Below are positions 42,203 through 50,989 of a stretch of DNA of 64,000 nt, piece by piece. The notes beneath the pieces were generated by a model that was given only the letters and a program-made list of their open reading frames with translations, made no database searches and was not told the DNA's origin. Each line of letters opens with the position of its first letter. Position 1 is the stretch's first letter. Source of the DNA: JBBRMW01 sp965246845 (lineage in GTDB: Bacteria > Chloroflexota > Anaerolineae > Aggregatilineales > UBA2796); the NCBI GenBank assembly GCA_965246845.1, contig CBDFFR010000012.1:930001-994000 (forward strand). Reading direction: 5' to 3'. The translations under genes were made by a program, and so were the position numbers.

Positions 42203-42838
42203 CTACCCTTCGACAGGGCGCGTGGGTGCGGTCGCGGGCAAATGCGTCAGGATATTGAACGTATCCAGCTCCCAGCGCGCATCGGCGGCATGATGCAGCA
42301 GCGAGGTACGCGAGGTGTTCCCGACGTGACCATGTGACGGGTCGAGCAGATCAAGCGCGCTAAGTGTATTGCGAATGGTTCCCCCATGACTAACCAGCAA
42401 GATATGTTGATCAACGTGCGTCGTGACAACTTCGTTGATGAGCGCAAGGACACGCAATCCGACGTCTTCCTGACTTTCGCCGCCGGGTCGCCGCATTGTA
42501 TACCCGCCCGCCCGCACCACTGCATAGCGCTCGCCGTCCCAACGCTCTACTTCTTCCCCGGTCAAGCCTTGCCAATCACCGACATCGATCTCGCGCAGAC
42601 GCGCATCCGCGATTAGCGGACAATCCAGCTTCGCGGCGATGTATTCAGCGGTCTGGCGAGCGCGCGGCAGGTCGCTCGTATAGATCAGTGTCGCGTCGGA
42701 CGCGGCGAACGCACCCGCGACGAATTGCGCCTGACGGTGGCCTTCGTCGTTGAGTCCAATCCAAGCGTGGCCCTGCCATTTGCCGGCGATGTTCCAATCG
42801 GTCTGGCCGTGCCGGATGAAGGTGAAGCGGGTGGGCAT
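42203..42838 (-). CDS. Histidine phosphatase family protein (phosphoglycerate mutase-like)
   Basis: 211 residues. RHG motif FTFIRHGQTDWN at the N-terminus with phospho-acceptor His, second His in LLVSHGGTIRN, LREIDVGDWQGLTGEEVE with the acid Glu. Similar to CobC/GpmB-type broad phosphatases. Substrate unknown. Confidence 0.92.
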   Translation of the reverse strand: MPTRFTFIRHGQTDWNIAGKWQGHAWIGLNDEGHRQAQFVAGAFAASDATLIYTSDLPRARQTAEYIAAKLDCPLIADARLREIDVGDWQGLTGEEVERWDGERYAVVRAGGYTMRRPGGESQEDVGLRVLALINEVVTTHVDQHILLVSHGGTIRNTLSALDLLDPSHGHVGNTSRTSLLHHAADARWELDTFNILTHLPATAPTRPVEG

Positions 42839-42874
42839 TCTGAATTCCGTTTTGATGAACGATGATTTTAACTG

Positions 42875-43294
42875 CTACGACTTGGCTTGTGGGGGATGAT
42901 ACCCTGTCCGTACCCAAACTCTGCGCGCTTCAACTATCCTGTCCAAGTTCATTTTCAGGCGTTCGATTGTTGCGCGTCCGGTCGGCGTCAGGCCATGAAT
43001 AGAAATCCCGTCTATCCATTCAAAATGCTCGTGCCAGTTTTGTTGACGTGGGTTGAACAACGGTACTGTTTGCTGCGTTTGTGGATCGGTTGCGTTCGTT
43101 GCAACTCCTTTAATTTGGTTGCAATTGGCGCACGCAAGCGCCAGATTTTCCGGCTGATCACCGCCGTTTGGATCAATGTGTTCAATGTGCATTGCCTGAC
43201 CAGTCAACTTCTGGCAGGTTTGGCAATATTCGCAGCAAAAATTTGCCCGACGATGGACCAGTCGGCGCAACGCTGCCCATGAAAGATCATTCAT
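42875..43294 (-). CDS. HNH endonuclease
   Basis: 139 residues from ATG 43294; the 13 extra codons upstream lie in the partner gene and were dropped. HNH/zinc motif: CCEYCQTCQKLTGQAMHIEH, then LALACANCNQIKG, giving C-x2-C, H-x-x-H and C-x2-C. DPNGGDQPENL is typical for the McrA-type HNH fold. The C-terminal part (LTPTGRATIERLKMNLDRIV) is common to stand-alone HNH proteins in cyanobacteria and chloroflexi. Overlaps the partner gene by 8 nt, so the two are co-translated. Confidence 0.88.
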   Translation of the reverse strand: MNDLSWAALRRLVHRRANFCCEYCQTCQKLTGQAMHIEHIDPNGGDQPENLALACANCNQIKGVATNATDPQTQQTVPLFNPRQQNWHEHFEWIDGISIHGLTPTGRATIERLKMNLDRIVEARRVWVRTGYHPPQAKS

Positions 43295-43706
43295 TATCCG
43301 GCGCGAAATTTTCCAGCGAAACAGCAAATCCACGATCCATCAGAACATTGGCCGCCCATGCTTTGCGCAGCATCAAACGATTGCCGCGCTCGACCAGCAC
43401 CGCTTGTTCAGTTTCTTCATGAGGTGTAATAGTCCCGCGTGAAGCCCGTTCCCCCAGCACGACCATCCGCTCGTTTAACGCAAGCGGCATTTGTTCGGCC
43501 ACGATTCCGAAAAGCGTATCATCCGAGAGGTGTTGAAACGCCGCGAGTTCGCGCTGTTCATCCGGCGGCAGGAAGCCCAGACCGCTGGATATTTGATCCA
43601 ACTGCGCTTCCAATATCTTCTCAATAGGCTGCGCAGTTTGTTCGGCGATGTGGCGCGCACGTTCATAGACTGCTTCCGGCACTCGCAAAGTTACCTGATA
43701 ATCCAT
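43287..43706 (-). CDS. RHH-like partner protein of the HNH endonuclease
   Basis: 139 residues from ATG 43706, chosen for GGAGGAGG at 4 nt upstream; the longer frame overlaps the preceding gene without a site. N-terminal DYQVTLRVPEAVYERARHIA looks like a ribbon-helix-helix strand and helix, the kind found in antitoxins. The rest is helical (ERMVVLGERASRGTITPHEE, LMLRKAWAANVLMDRG). Pairing with an HNH gene by overlap recurs in genomes of this kind (recalled), possibly as a toxin-antitoxin-like or mobile unit; function unproven. Confidence 0.6.
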   Translation of the reverse strand: MDYQVTLRVPEAVYERARHIAEQTAQPIEKILEAQLDQISSGLGFLPPDEQRELAAFQHLSDDTLFGIVAEQMPLALNERMVVLGERASRGTITPHEETEQAVLVERGNRLMLRKAWAANVLMDRGFAVSLENFAPDNE

Positions 43707-43717
43707 ACCTCCTCCCT

Positions 43718-44095
43718 TCACCCGCGCGGCTGCATGAACCATTCCGTGAAATCGACGCAATGGCCGTCATCATTGAAGCGGATCACGAAAATGTTGTCGT
43801 ACTGGCGCGCGTTCGATGTGCCATCGACTGCCGTATACGTCGTGCGACCATTCGCGACTGCGGTATCGCCATCGACTGCGATCACGCTATACTCCGCATG
43901 ATAGGTGTTCGGTGTGTCCGGGTCCGTAAGCCAGCTCGCGATAATCGCCTCGCGACCGCGTAGCGGCTCATCGAACGGGTTGTAATAGTAGGTCGCGTTC
44001 TCTGCGAAAAGCATCCCTATCGCAGTCGGGTCGTAGGACTTCCACGCGCGCACATAATCATTCAGCCAGTTTTGTACGACTTGACGCTCGATCAT
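43718..44095 (-). CDS. SnoaL-like/NTF2-fold protein
   Basis: 125 residues. WLNDYVRAWKSYDPTAIGML then FAENATYYYNPFDEPLRGRE is the SnoaL-like opening, followed by beta strands (AVANGRTTYTAVDGTS, NIFVIRFNDDGHCVDFTEWF). Small NTF2-fold enzymes or ligand binders; no substrate suggested by context. Lies 11 nt before the RHH-like gene. Confidence 0.85.
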   Translation of the reverse strand: MIERQVVQNWLNDYVRAWKSYDPTAIGMLFAENATYYYNPFDEPLRGREAIIASWLTDPDTPNTYHAEYSVIAVDGDTAVANGRTTYTAVDGTSNARQYDNIFVIRFNDDGHCVDFTEWFMQPRG

Positions 44096-44143
44096 GGTTT
44101 CGTCTCCTGAGTTCCGTTCAATCGTTGCGATTTTCGCAGCAAT

Positions 44144-45181
44144 TCACAAGCCATGCACCTGTTTCAGCTTCGCGATCAGCGGTTCAATCGCGCTCGCCGG
44201 GTTTTCGCGCGGCGCGGGACCGAGCGGGTCCAGCACAGTTGCATCACCGAGCAGCACACGCGCGGCATTGACCATCCCGTTCGAGAGGACCGTCAGATTA
44301 TAGCCGCCTTCGAGGATGACGATCACACGCCCACCGCATAATTCCTCGGCCATACGCTTCACTTCCGCCGTGAGCCACGCATATCCCGGCAGCGTCAGCC
44401 GTAACTGTCCCAACGTGTGGCTCTCCGACCAATGAGCATCGAACCCGGCAGAAAGCAGGATCAAATCAGGTGCGAAGCGCCGCGCAGCCGGCCATAGAAT
44501 TTGCGTGAAGAGCGCCTTGAATGCCTCGTCGCCCGTCCCTGCATCGAGTGGCATATTGAGCGTCGTGCTATAGCCGTCCTCGCTCCCGGTATCAGACAGC
44601 GCGCCTGTCCCCGGATACCAGGGATACTGATGGGTGGAGACGAACAACACGGTCGGGTCTTCGTAAAATACGTTCTCCGTCCCGTTGCCGTGATGCACAT
44701 CATAATCGACGATCATCACCTTCTTTACGCCGAAAGCCGCCTGTGCGTGCCGCGCCGTAATCGCGACATTGCTCAACAGGCAAAAGCCCATTCCGCCCGC
44801 GATGACGGCGTGGTGTCCCGGCGGGCGCGTCGCGACGAGCGCGTTCTGCACTTCGCCCTTCATTAGTGCATCGACCGCCGCGATCCCGCCGCCCGCGCTG
44901 TAGCGCGCGACTTCTAGCGACTCCGGCAGCACATAGGTATCCGGGGTGAGCATCACGCCGTCCATGCTCACGGTGCGCTTGAGCAATTCCAGATATGCGC
45001 GATCATGCACGCGCAGGATGTGTTCATCGGTCGCCAGCGCGGGCGCGTAGCGTTTCATCTGTGCCACTGCGCCGCTGCTCTCCATCAAGTCGCGGATTGC
45101 TTGCAGGCGGGTCGCGTTTTCCGGGTGGCCGCTGAGGGTATGCCTGTCGAAGCGGGTATCGGTCACGTATCCGGTCGTCAT
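44144..45181 (-). CDS. Histone deacetylase-family amidohydrolase (AcuC/HDAC-like)
   Basis: 345 residues from ATG 45181; the extra 30 codons upstream have no family similarity. Zinc-dependent deacetylase motifs: RPPGHHAVIAGGMGFCLLSN, VDYDVHHGNGTENVF, SAGFDAHWSESHTLGQLRLT, and EGGYNLTVLSNGM. Substrate may be acetyl-lysine of proteins (AcuC type), polyamines or other acetamides. Divergent from lpdA. Confidence 0.92.
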   Translation of the reverse strand: MTTGYVTDTRFDRHTLSGHPENATRLQAIRDLMESSGAVAQMKRYAPALATDEHILRVHDRAYLELLKRTVSMDGVMLTPDTYVLPESLEVARYSAGGGIAAVDALMKGEVQNALVATRPPGHHAVIAGGMGFCLLSNVAITARHAQAAFGVKKVMIVDYDVHHGNGTENVFYEDPTVLFVSTHQYPWYPGTGALSDTGSEDGYSTTLNMPLDAGTGDEAFKALFTQILWPAARRFAPDLILLSAGFDAHWSESHTLGQLRLTLPGYAWLTAEVKRMAEELCGGRVIVILEGGYNLTVLSNGMVNAARVLLGDATVLDPLGPAPRENPASAIEPLIAKLKQVHGL

Positions 45182-45279
45182 GAATTTTTCTCGTGAAATA
45201 GAGTACAATTGAGGCGTGAAAAGACGTCTGATCAGAGTGTAACAGAGGGACCGACGAGTCCCAAAGGGCATTAATCAAC

Positions 45280-46677
45280 ATGGCAAAAGATTACGATGTC
45301 GTTGTCCTCGGCGCGGGACCGGGTGGATATGTAGCGGCAATCCGCGCGGCGCAGCTTGGGATGAAGGTCGCGATTGTCGAAAAGCAATACTGGGGCGGTA
45401 TCTGCCTGAATGTCGGCTGCATCCCCTCGAAGGCGCTGCTGCGTAACGCCGAACTTGCGCATATCGTCACGCACCGCGCGAAGGATTTTGGCTTCACCTT
45501 CGGTACGGTCGAACTCGATTATACGGTCGCCTTCAAACGCAGCCGACAGGCCAGCGACCGCCTCACCAAAGGCGTCAGCTTCCTAATGCGCAAGAACAAG
45601 ATCGATACCTACGACGGCTGGGGCAGCTTCACCGGACCGAAATCACTGGATGTGGCGCTCAACAACGGCGGCACGGAAACGCTCAACTTCAAAAATTGCG
45701 TCCTCGCGACGGGCGCAAAGACGCGGATGTTGCCCGGCGTGCAGGTCACGAAGCGCATCAAGACCTACCTCGAATATATCATGAGTGACAAGCTGCCCAA
45801 AAGCATCGTCATCGTTGGCGGCGGCGCGATTGGCGTCGAATTCGGCTACGTGATGAACGCTTACGGCGTGGATGTGAGCATTGTCGAATTCATGCCGACA
45901 ATTATCCCGCTTGAGGATGAAGAAGTCAGCAAGGAACTCGAAAAGCAGTACGTCAAACTCGGCATCAAAATTCACGCTGGCACGAAGGTCGAGAAAATTG
46001 ACGAGACCGACGCGGGCGTGAAGGTGTCGATCAGCAAGGACGGCAAGGCGCAGGTCCTCGACGCCGAAGAAGTCCTCGTCGCGATTGGCTGGCAGCCGCG
46101 CACGGAAGGTTACGGGCTGGAAAAAACGGGCGTCAAGCTGAACGAACGCGGCTGGATCGGCGTCAACGACAAGATGGAAACGAACGTCCCCGGCATCTAC
46201 GCGATTGGCGATTGCACGGGCAATCTGCTGCTCGCGCACGTCGCCAGCCACATGGGGATCATCGCCGCCGAGAACATGGCGAAGCACCCGACGATCACGC
46301 TCAACTACAAGATGATACCGCGCTGCACCTATTGCCAGCCGCAGGTCGCTAGCTTCGGTTACACGGAGAAGGAAGCGCGAGAGAAGGGCTACGAGGTCAA
46401 ATCCGCGAAGTTCCCTTGGCAGGCGAACGGCAAGGCACTCGGACTCGGTGAAACTGTTGGCTTCGTGAAGATCATCAGCGATGCGAAGTACGGGGAAATC
46501 CTCGGCGCGCACCTGATCGGACCGGAAGTGACCGAACTGCTCCCGGAACTCACGCTCGCGCAGATGTGGGAACTCACGCCGGAGGAGATCGCGCGCAACG
46601 TCCACGCGCACCCGACCCTTTCCGAAGCGCTGATGGAAGCCGCGGAAGGTCTCGAAGGCGAGATGATTAATCTGTAG
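45280..46677 (+). CDS. lpdA: Dihydrolipoyl dehydrogenase
   Basis: E3 of 2-oxoacid dehydrogenase complexes or glycine cleavage. 465 residues. FAD loop VVLGAGPGGYVAAIRAAQLG, redox disulfide GGICLNVGCIPSK, NAD loop VIVGGGAIGVEFGYVMNAYG, AIGDCTGNLLLAHVAS, and catalytic His-Glu in VHAHPTLSEALMEAA. A small hairpin GGGAC-GTCCC lies at 45247-45263 before the start. No E1/E2 genes next to it. Confidence 0.95.
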   Translation: MAKDYDVVVLGAGPGGYVAAIRAAQLGMKVAIVEKQYWGGICLNVGCIPSKALLRNAELAHIVTHRAKDFGFTFGTVELDYTVAFKRSRQASDRLTKGVSFLMRKNKIDTYDGWGSFTGPKSLDVALNNGGTETLNFKNCVLATGAKTRMLPGVQVTKRIKTYLEYIMSDKLPKSIVIVGGGAIGVEFGYVMNAYGVDVSIVEFMPTIIPLEDEEVSKELEKQYVKLGIKIHAGTKVEKIDETDAGVKVSISKDGKAQVLDAEEVLVAIGWQPRTEGYGLEKTGVKLNERGWIGVNDKMETNVPGIYAIGDCTGNLLLAHVASHMGIIAAENMAKHPTITLNYKMIPRCTYCQPQVASFGYTEKEAREKGYEVKSAKFPWQANGKALGLGETVGFVKIISDAKYGEILGAHLIGPEVTELLPELTLAQMWELTPEEIARNVHAHPTLSEALMEAAEGLEGEMINL

Positions 46678-46685
46678 CAGTGATC

Positions 46686-46790
46686 GGGCGAACACAGTGT
46701 TCCGCTCGTGAAATGAAGACGGGTCGGATGAATCCGACCCCGACGCTGGAGCGCGTATTGCGTTCGTAGTGGCGGACCTGCGTGTCCGCC
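46686..46790. repeat. Cluster of three palindromes after lpdA (copies 6 and related)
   Basis: GGCGGAC-N6-GTCCGCC at 46771-46790 (loop CTGCGT, the opposite orientation of copy 5), GGGTCGGAT-GA-ATCCGACCC perfect at 46721-46740, and a degenerate copy GGGCGAAC-N6-GTTCCGCTC-like at 46686-46707. Lies between convergent lpdA and the C39 gene. Confidence 0.7.
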
Positions 46791-46798
46791 CGGTATGT

Positions 46799-48619
46799 TT
46801 ATAGAGTCAGCTTCAAGCCCTGCTTCGGGACTGGCGAAAGCGCAATCGCATTCCTGAACTGCGTCATCGGAATTTTCCAGTTCTTGCCCATCAGCCGATT
46901 GTAGCCGCCCTGATTCCACCAATCCGGGTCGTTGACATACACATTATCGCTATCAAACCCGGTCACGATCACGAAATGCCCGCTGCGGTCGGCCTGATTT
47001 TGCCGTCCAAGCAGCGGGCCGTAACTGATTAGGCAGAGTGGCGGGCGGTTGGCGCGCACCTCGTCGATAATTGCGCTCACATCGAGCGTGCTGGTCAGCG
47101 TGAGCGTGACGTTGTAGGCCGCCGCGAGCGGGATCAGCTCGCGAGTCAGGAGGCCATCATCCTTGTTGGTCAATGTCGATTTCGCGGAAATTTCGTTGAT
47201 TGGGACGTTGAGCGCGGGCTGTCCCCGGCGCTGCCTCATATAATCGACATACATGGCGACACAGGCCGGACCGCAATCATTGCGGAACTTGCGCGCGTCG
47301 GGGTCCTCCTGCGAGCGGTACGGCACATCGAGCATGACCTGTGAAAGCGTCTGCGCGGTAACGGGCGTCCAGCGCACCGCGTCGAAAACGACCTCGCGCC
47401 CCTGCTCGAAGGTCCAGTCGTTGAGGAACACCAAACCGGGATCGGTGCGCCCTGCATCAATGAAGTACGTCCCAATTGTGACCCAGCCACCGGGCGCAGC
47501 GCTTTGCGCGACGGAGATCAGGTAATCGTCCGGGCGGTCGCGGAGGCCATGCAGCTTGTAGCGCGCGTTGCCCGTGAGCGCGGGCCGCCCCGCGACGTAG
47601 GCTTCGATGCGATACCAGCCGGACGTGCGGATTTGCGGGTCCCAGTAGGCATAGGCGTTCGCGACGCCCTGATCAGTCGGGCGATATTTGCCAATTCCGT
47701 TGGGTCCCTGATACGTCCCGAAGCTGGCGCGGTTCGGGTCGTACACACCATCCTGATATTGCGGCGAACCGACCCGCACGACAATCGGCGTGCCAAGCTG
47801 CACGGGTGAACCTTCGCCACCCGGCGGCGGAACCTGTATCTTGTTCTCGGTCGAGACATTGATCGCAGTGAATTCCTGCATCCCGATCTGCCCGAAGACC
47901 CAATAGCTCAATCCCGTCGCCTTGTATGTATTCACGGCGAGCGTGCGCGCCTGCGTGATTTGCTCCGGCGGCGTGCCATACCCCGATAGTGCCGGAAAGA
48001 TCGGCTTCTTGTAGTTTCCCCACGCAGCATAGGTTTCGGTCAATGCCTGCGCGGGCGTGTTCTGGAAATCCGGCCAGTAGACCTGCGGGTGAATCGAATT
48101 GACGAACGGATACCATTCGTCCGGGAAAATCTCGGCATAATGATTGCGGCGCGAATCGACGCTCATCCCGATATGGAAGGAACCCGGTAGCGCGCTGCGG
48201 ATCGCCAGCATATACGGACGTATCGCTTTCTTGCCGCCCGCCCAGAAACCGTTGTAGGGTTCCACATCCAGTACCATCGAACGCACACCGGGGCGCTGGC
48301 AAACCTGAATGATCTTCTGCGTTTCGGCCTGAATATCGAGACCGCGCGGGACGCACCACGCATGAAATTCAAGGCCATATTTCTGGAGCGTATTCACCCA
48401 TTTATCGACCGCGCCCGGACCATCGATCCACAACGCGGGTTTGCTATCGTAGGTGGACATCCAATCGGAGCCATCGCTCGTCTTCACCCAGACCGCGTTG
48501 ATCGCGGGAGAGAAAGTGAGTATGGTCTGCGCCACATCGTCGATGGTCTCTTCACCGACATCGCGGCCATGCACCAGCCACACGCCGATTTTTCCATCAT
48601 AGGGAGTAATGATCGCCAT
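46799..48619 (-). CDS. Three-domain protein: GH-like barrel, golvesin-like CBM, C39-type cysteine peptidase
   Basis: 606 residues. N-terminal TIM-barrel-like domain (about 1-270; VWLVHGRDVGEETIDDVAQT, MVLDVEPYNGFWAGG, IHPQVYWPDFQ) resembling DUF4015/GH25-type lysozyme folds; a middle beta domain (about 300-425; SGWYRIEAYVAGRPALTGNA) like golvesin/xanthan-lyase binding modules; C-terminal peptidase C39_2-like domain (about 430-590) with Cys in NDCGPACVAMYVDYM, His in SGHFVIVTGFD and Asp in YVNDPDWWNQGGYN. No N-terminal signal is visible, although all three parts suggest action on cell-wall material. Role could be wall turnover, or lysis of kin or prey. Confidence 0.8.
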   Translation of the reverse strand: MAIITPYDGKIGVWLVHGRDVGEETIDDVAQTILTFSPAINAVWVKTSDGSDWMSTYDSKPALWIDGPGAVDKWVNTLQKYGLEFHAWCVPRGLDIQAETQKIIQVCQRPGVRSMVLDVEPYNGFWAGGKKAIRPYMLAIRSALPGSFHIGMSVDSRRNHYAEIFPDEWYPFVNSIHPQVYWPDFQNTPAQALTETYAAWGNYKKPIFPALSGYGTPPEQITQARTLAVNTYKATGLSYWVFGQIGMQEFTAINVSTENKIQVPPPGGEGSPVQLGTPIVVRVGSPQYQDGVYDPNRASFGTYQGPNGIGKYRPTDQGVANAYAYWDPQIRTSGWYRIEAYVAGRPALTGNARYKLHGLRDRPDDYLISVAQSAAPGGWVTIGTYFIDAGRTDPGLVFLNDWTFEQGREVVFDAVRWTPVTAQTLSQVMLDVPYRSQEDPDARKFRNDCGPACVAMYVDYMRQRRGQPALNVPINEISAKSTLTNKDDGLLTRELIPLAAAYNVTLTLTSTLDVSAIIDEVRANRPPLCLISYGPLLGRQNQADRSGHFVIVTGFDSDNVYVNDPDWWNQGGYNRLMGKNWKIPMTQFRNAIALSPVPKQGLKLTL

Positions 48620-48694
48620 CTATGCCGCTCCGGGTGGATAGGTGAATACACCGAAAATATGCGATCTCTCGCCTTTTTGCAAGTTTTGCGCGTT

Positions 48695-49474
48695 TCAGCC
48701 CTTGAGGATTTTGCTCAGGAATAATTTACAGCGCTCCGTCTCCGGGTTCTCGAAGATGCGGTCAGGCGTCCCGGCTTCCACGATTTCGCCTTGATCCATG
48801 AAAATTGTGCGTTGCGCGACGTTCCGCGCGAAGCCCATCTCGTGCGTGACGGCAACCATCGTCATGCCTTCGCGCGCCAGATCGACCATCACATCCAGCA
48901 CTTCGGAGATCATTTCAGGGTCTAGCGCGCTGGTTGGCTCGTCGAAGAGCATGATTTTCGGATTCATGGCGAGCGCCCGCGCGATAGCCACACGCTGCTG
49001 CTGCCCGCCCGAAAGCTGGCCGGGGAAGGCCGTCGCCTTTTCCGGGATGCCGACCTTATGCAGCAGGTCCATCGCGATTTCCTGCGCGGCCTTGCGGTCG
49101 CGTTTGCGGACGATGCGCTGCGCGAGCATGATGTTATCGATCACGGTCCGGTCAGGAAACAGGTTGAAACTCTGAAAGACCATGCCGACTTCGGTACGCA
49201 CCTTATTGATGTTCTGCGCGCTATCGAGCGGCGTGCCATCCACCACAATCGAGCCGCTGTCGAAGGCTTCCAGACGGTTCAGGCAGCGCAGAATCGTCGA
49301 TTTGCCGGAACCGCTCGGACCGATGATCGTCACGACTTCGCCCCGGTACACATCGAGGCTGACGCCGCGCAGCGCATGAACCGTACCGCGCGGCGTCTTG
49401 AAATGTTTGTGGACATCGCGCGCGGCGATGATGACGGACGAAGCAGGCATGTCGGTCGCAGGCAGAGCGGCCAT
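48695..49474 (-). CDS. Polar amino-acid ABC transporter ATP-binding protein
   Basis: 259 residues. Walker A IGPSGSGKSTILRC, Q-loop VFQSFNLFP, signature LSGGQQQRVAIARALAMNP, Walker B MLFDEPTSALDPE, H-loop VTHEMGFA. GlnQ/HisP/ArtP type. The start may be MPASSV eight codons later. It follows the permease by 12 nt. Confidence 0.94.
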   Translation of the reverse strand: MAALPATDMPASSVIIAARDVHKHFKTPRGTVHALRGVSLDVYRGEVVTIIGPSGSGKSTILRCLNRLEAFDSGSIVVDGTPLDSAQNINKVRTEVGMVFQSFNLFPDRTVIDNIMLAQRIVRKRDRKAAQEIAMDLLHKVGIPEKATAFPGQLSGGQQQRVAIARALAMNPKIMLFDEPTSALDPEMISEVLDVMVDLAREGMTMVAVTHEMGFARNVAQRTIFMDQGEIVEAGTPDRIFENPETERCKLFLSKILKG

Positions 49475-49486
49475 AAGCGGACTCCT

Positions 49487-50884
49487 CTAGCCGGGCAGTT
49501 GGACCCGGTGTTCAATCGTGCGGACGAAGAAGGACAGCACAAGCGTCATGAGCAGATAGACAACCGCCAGCGTGATAAACGGCGGAAATGGCCTGAGCAG
49601 CGCGCTGTTCAACTGCTGTGCGAGGTATGACATCTCATGTAGCGAGATCGCGGCGGTTAGCGACGTATCCTTGAGCATCGCGATAAAGTCATTGCCGAGC
49701 GGCGGCAGCACGACGCGCACGGCCTGCGGCAGGATGACATGCCGCATCGCCTGCACATAGGTCATGCCGAGGCTGCGCGCGGCTTCCATTTGGCCCCGGC
49801 TGATGCTCTGGATACCCGCCCGAAAAATTTCGGCGAGGAACGCAGCATAGGCTACGCCGAGGCCGAGGATCGCGCGCGTAAAATCCGGCATGGCGATCCG
49901 CAGCCCGTCACGGATTGCGGGACCAATCGCGAAGTAAAAAATAAACAGGATGACGAGGATTGGGATGCCGCGCACGACTTCGATATAGAGTGTGGCGGCG
50001 TTGCGCAGGATCGGGTTGGTCGAAATCCGCATCAATGCGAGGACGAGGCCGAGAACGAGCGCGAATATGAACGCAATGATCGCGAGGAACCCGGTCAGGA
50101 AAACGCCGTCCTGACAACTCTGCACGTTATTGAGCGCACATTGCGCCGCTGTCTCGCTGATCACCTCACGAATTTGCGATTTATTGATTGCCAGATAGCG
50201 CAAGTCTGCCGTTTGCAGCAGGTACGAACCCGCCGTCTCGCTCACGAGTTCGCCCGTAATCTCGCTTGGCGGCACGGTCACGCTGATCTGGCAGGCTCCG
50301 GCGGTGTCGGGCGTGCAGCCTTCCGGCGTCAGCTTGCGGGTTGCCCGCGTATCGACCTTCAACACGCCGATGATGTCCCCGTTCGGCAGTTGGATGCGAT
50401 ATTCGGTCGCAGTTTCGGTGTAAAACGAGCCTTCAATCACGCGCTGATCGAGCGAGAGCGCGATATACGGTAATGGTACGCAGGATTTCGGCGCGTTTGG
50501 TCCGCAATTGGCTGTCGTGCGCTGTTCACGCGCCACCTGATCCTTGCGTATGGTGACATATTGCGGATCGTTCGTGCGTATCGTCAACTGCTCGCCGTCG
50601 CGCTGCACAAGGACGCCGCTGATCACCTGCGTCGTTCCATTCAAATCGACGCGGTACGTTACGCGCTGGAAGTCGCTCGTCGTGATTTGCGGGTTGCCCG
50701 TGATGAAGTTCAGCGAGCGGCGGTACAGGTCCGTCGTATAGACGCCGTACAGTGCGAGGACAAGTCCAATCGCAAGGATGATTGCCCACCAGGGCAAGCG
50801 TGATGCGCGCAGCGAGAGGCTTTCGAGGGAGCGCGGGAGTGGGAGCGTACCGGGAGTTCTATTTGCGCTGTCGGGTTGTGCCAT
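49487..50884 (-). CDS. Polar amino-acid ABC transporter permease with a large extracytoplasmic insertion
   Basis: 465 residues, about twice the usual length. After the first membrane helix (about 32-52) comes a soluble segment of about 200 residues (NPQITTSDFQRVTYRVDLNG ... RYLAINKSQIREVISETAAQ) rich in beta strands and with Cys pairs (CGPNAPKSC, CTPDTAGAC, CALNNVQSC). The rest (about 262-460) is a standard His/Glu/Gln/Arg permease: LRNAATLYIEVVRGIPILVI, EIFRAGIQSISRGQMEAARS, RHVILPQAVRVVLPPLGNDF. The insertion may dock the binding protein or sense it. Confidence 0.9.
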   Translation of the reverse strand: MAQPDSANRTPGTLPLPRSLESLSLRASRLPWWAIILAIGLVLALYGVYTTDLYRRSLNFITGNPQITTSDFQRVTYRVDLNGTTQVISGVLVQRDGEQLTIRTNDPQYVTIRKDQVAREQRTTANCGPNAPKSCVPLPYIALSLDQRVIEGSFYTETATEYRIQLPNGDIIGVLKVDTRATRKLTPEGCTPDTAGACQISVTVPPSEITGELVSETAGSYLLQTADLRYLAINKSQIREVISETAAQCALNNVQSCQDGVFLTGFLAIIAFIFALVLGLVLALMRISTNPILRNAATLYIEVVRGIPILVILFIFYFAIGPAIRDGLRIAMPDFTRAILGLGVAYAAFLAEIFRAGIQSISRGQMEAARSLGMTYVQAMRHVILPQAVRVVLPPLGNDFIAMLKDTSLTAAISLHEMSYLAQQLNSALLRPFPPFITLAVVYLLMTLVLSFFVRTIEHRVQLPG

Positions 50885-50930
50885 TCGGCAAAAAATCCTG
50901 GATTGCGGGTTTCTTAAAGTAACAGCTTAA

Positions 50931-50966
50931 AAAAAGAAGCCGGGCGGCTCATAGTAACCGCCCGGC
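50931..50966 (-). terminator. Intrinsic terminator after the binding-protein gene
   Basis: GCCGGGCGG-N10-CCGCCCGGC on the minus strand (50966-50939) followed by TTCTTTTTTT (50938-50929): a perfect 9-bp GC stem and a T-run, between the binding-protein stop and the permease start. Read-through would set a high ratio of binding protein to permease. Confidence 0.9.
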
Positions 50967-50989
50967 CTCGTTTTGGCAATGCGCAGAAG

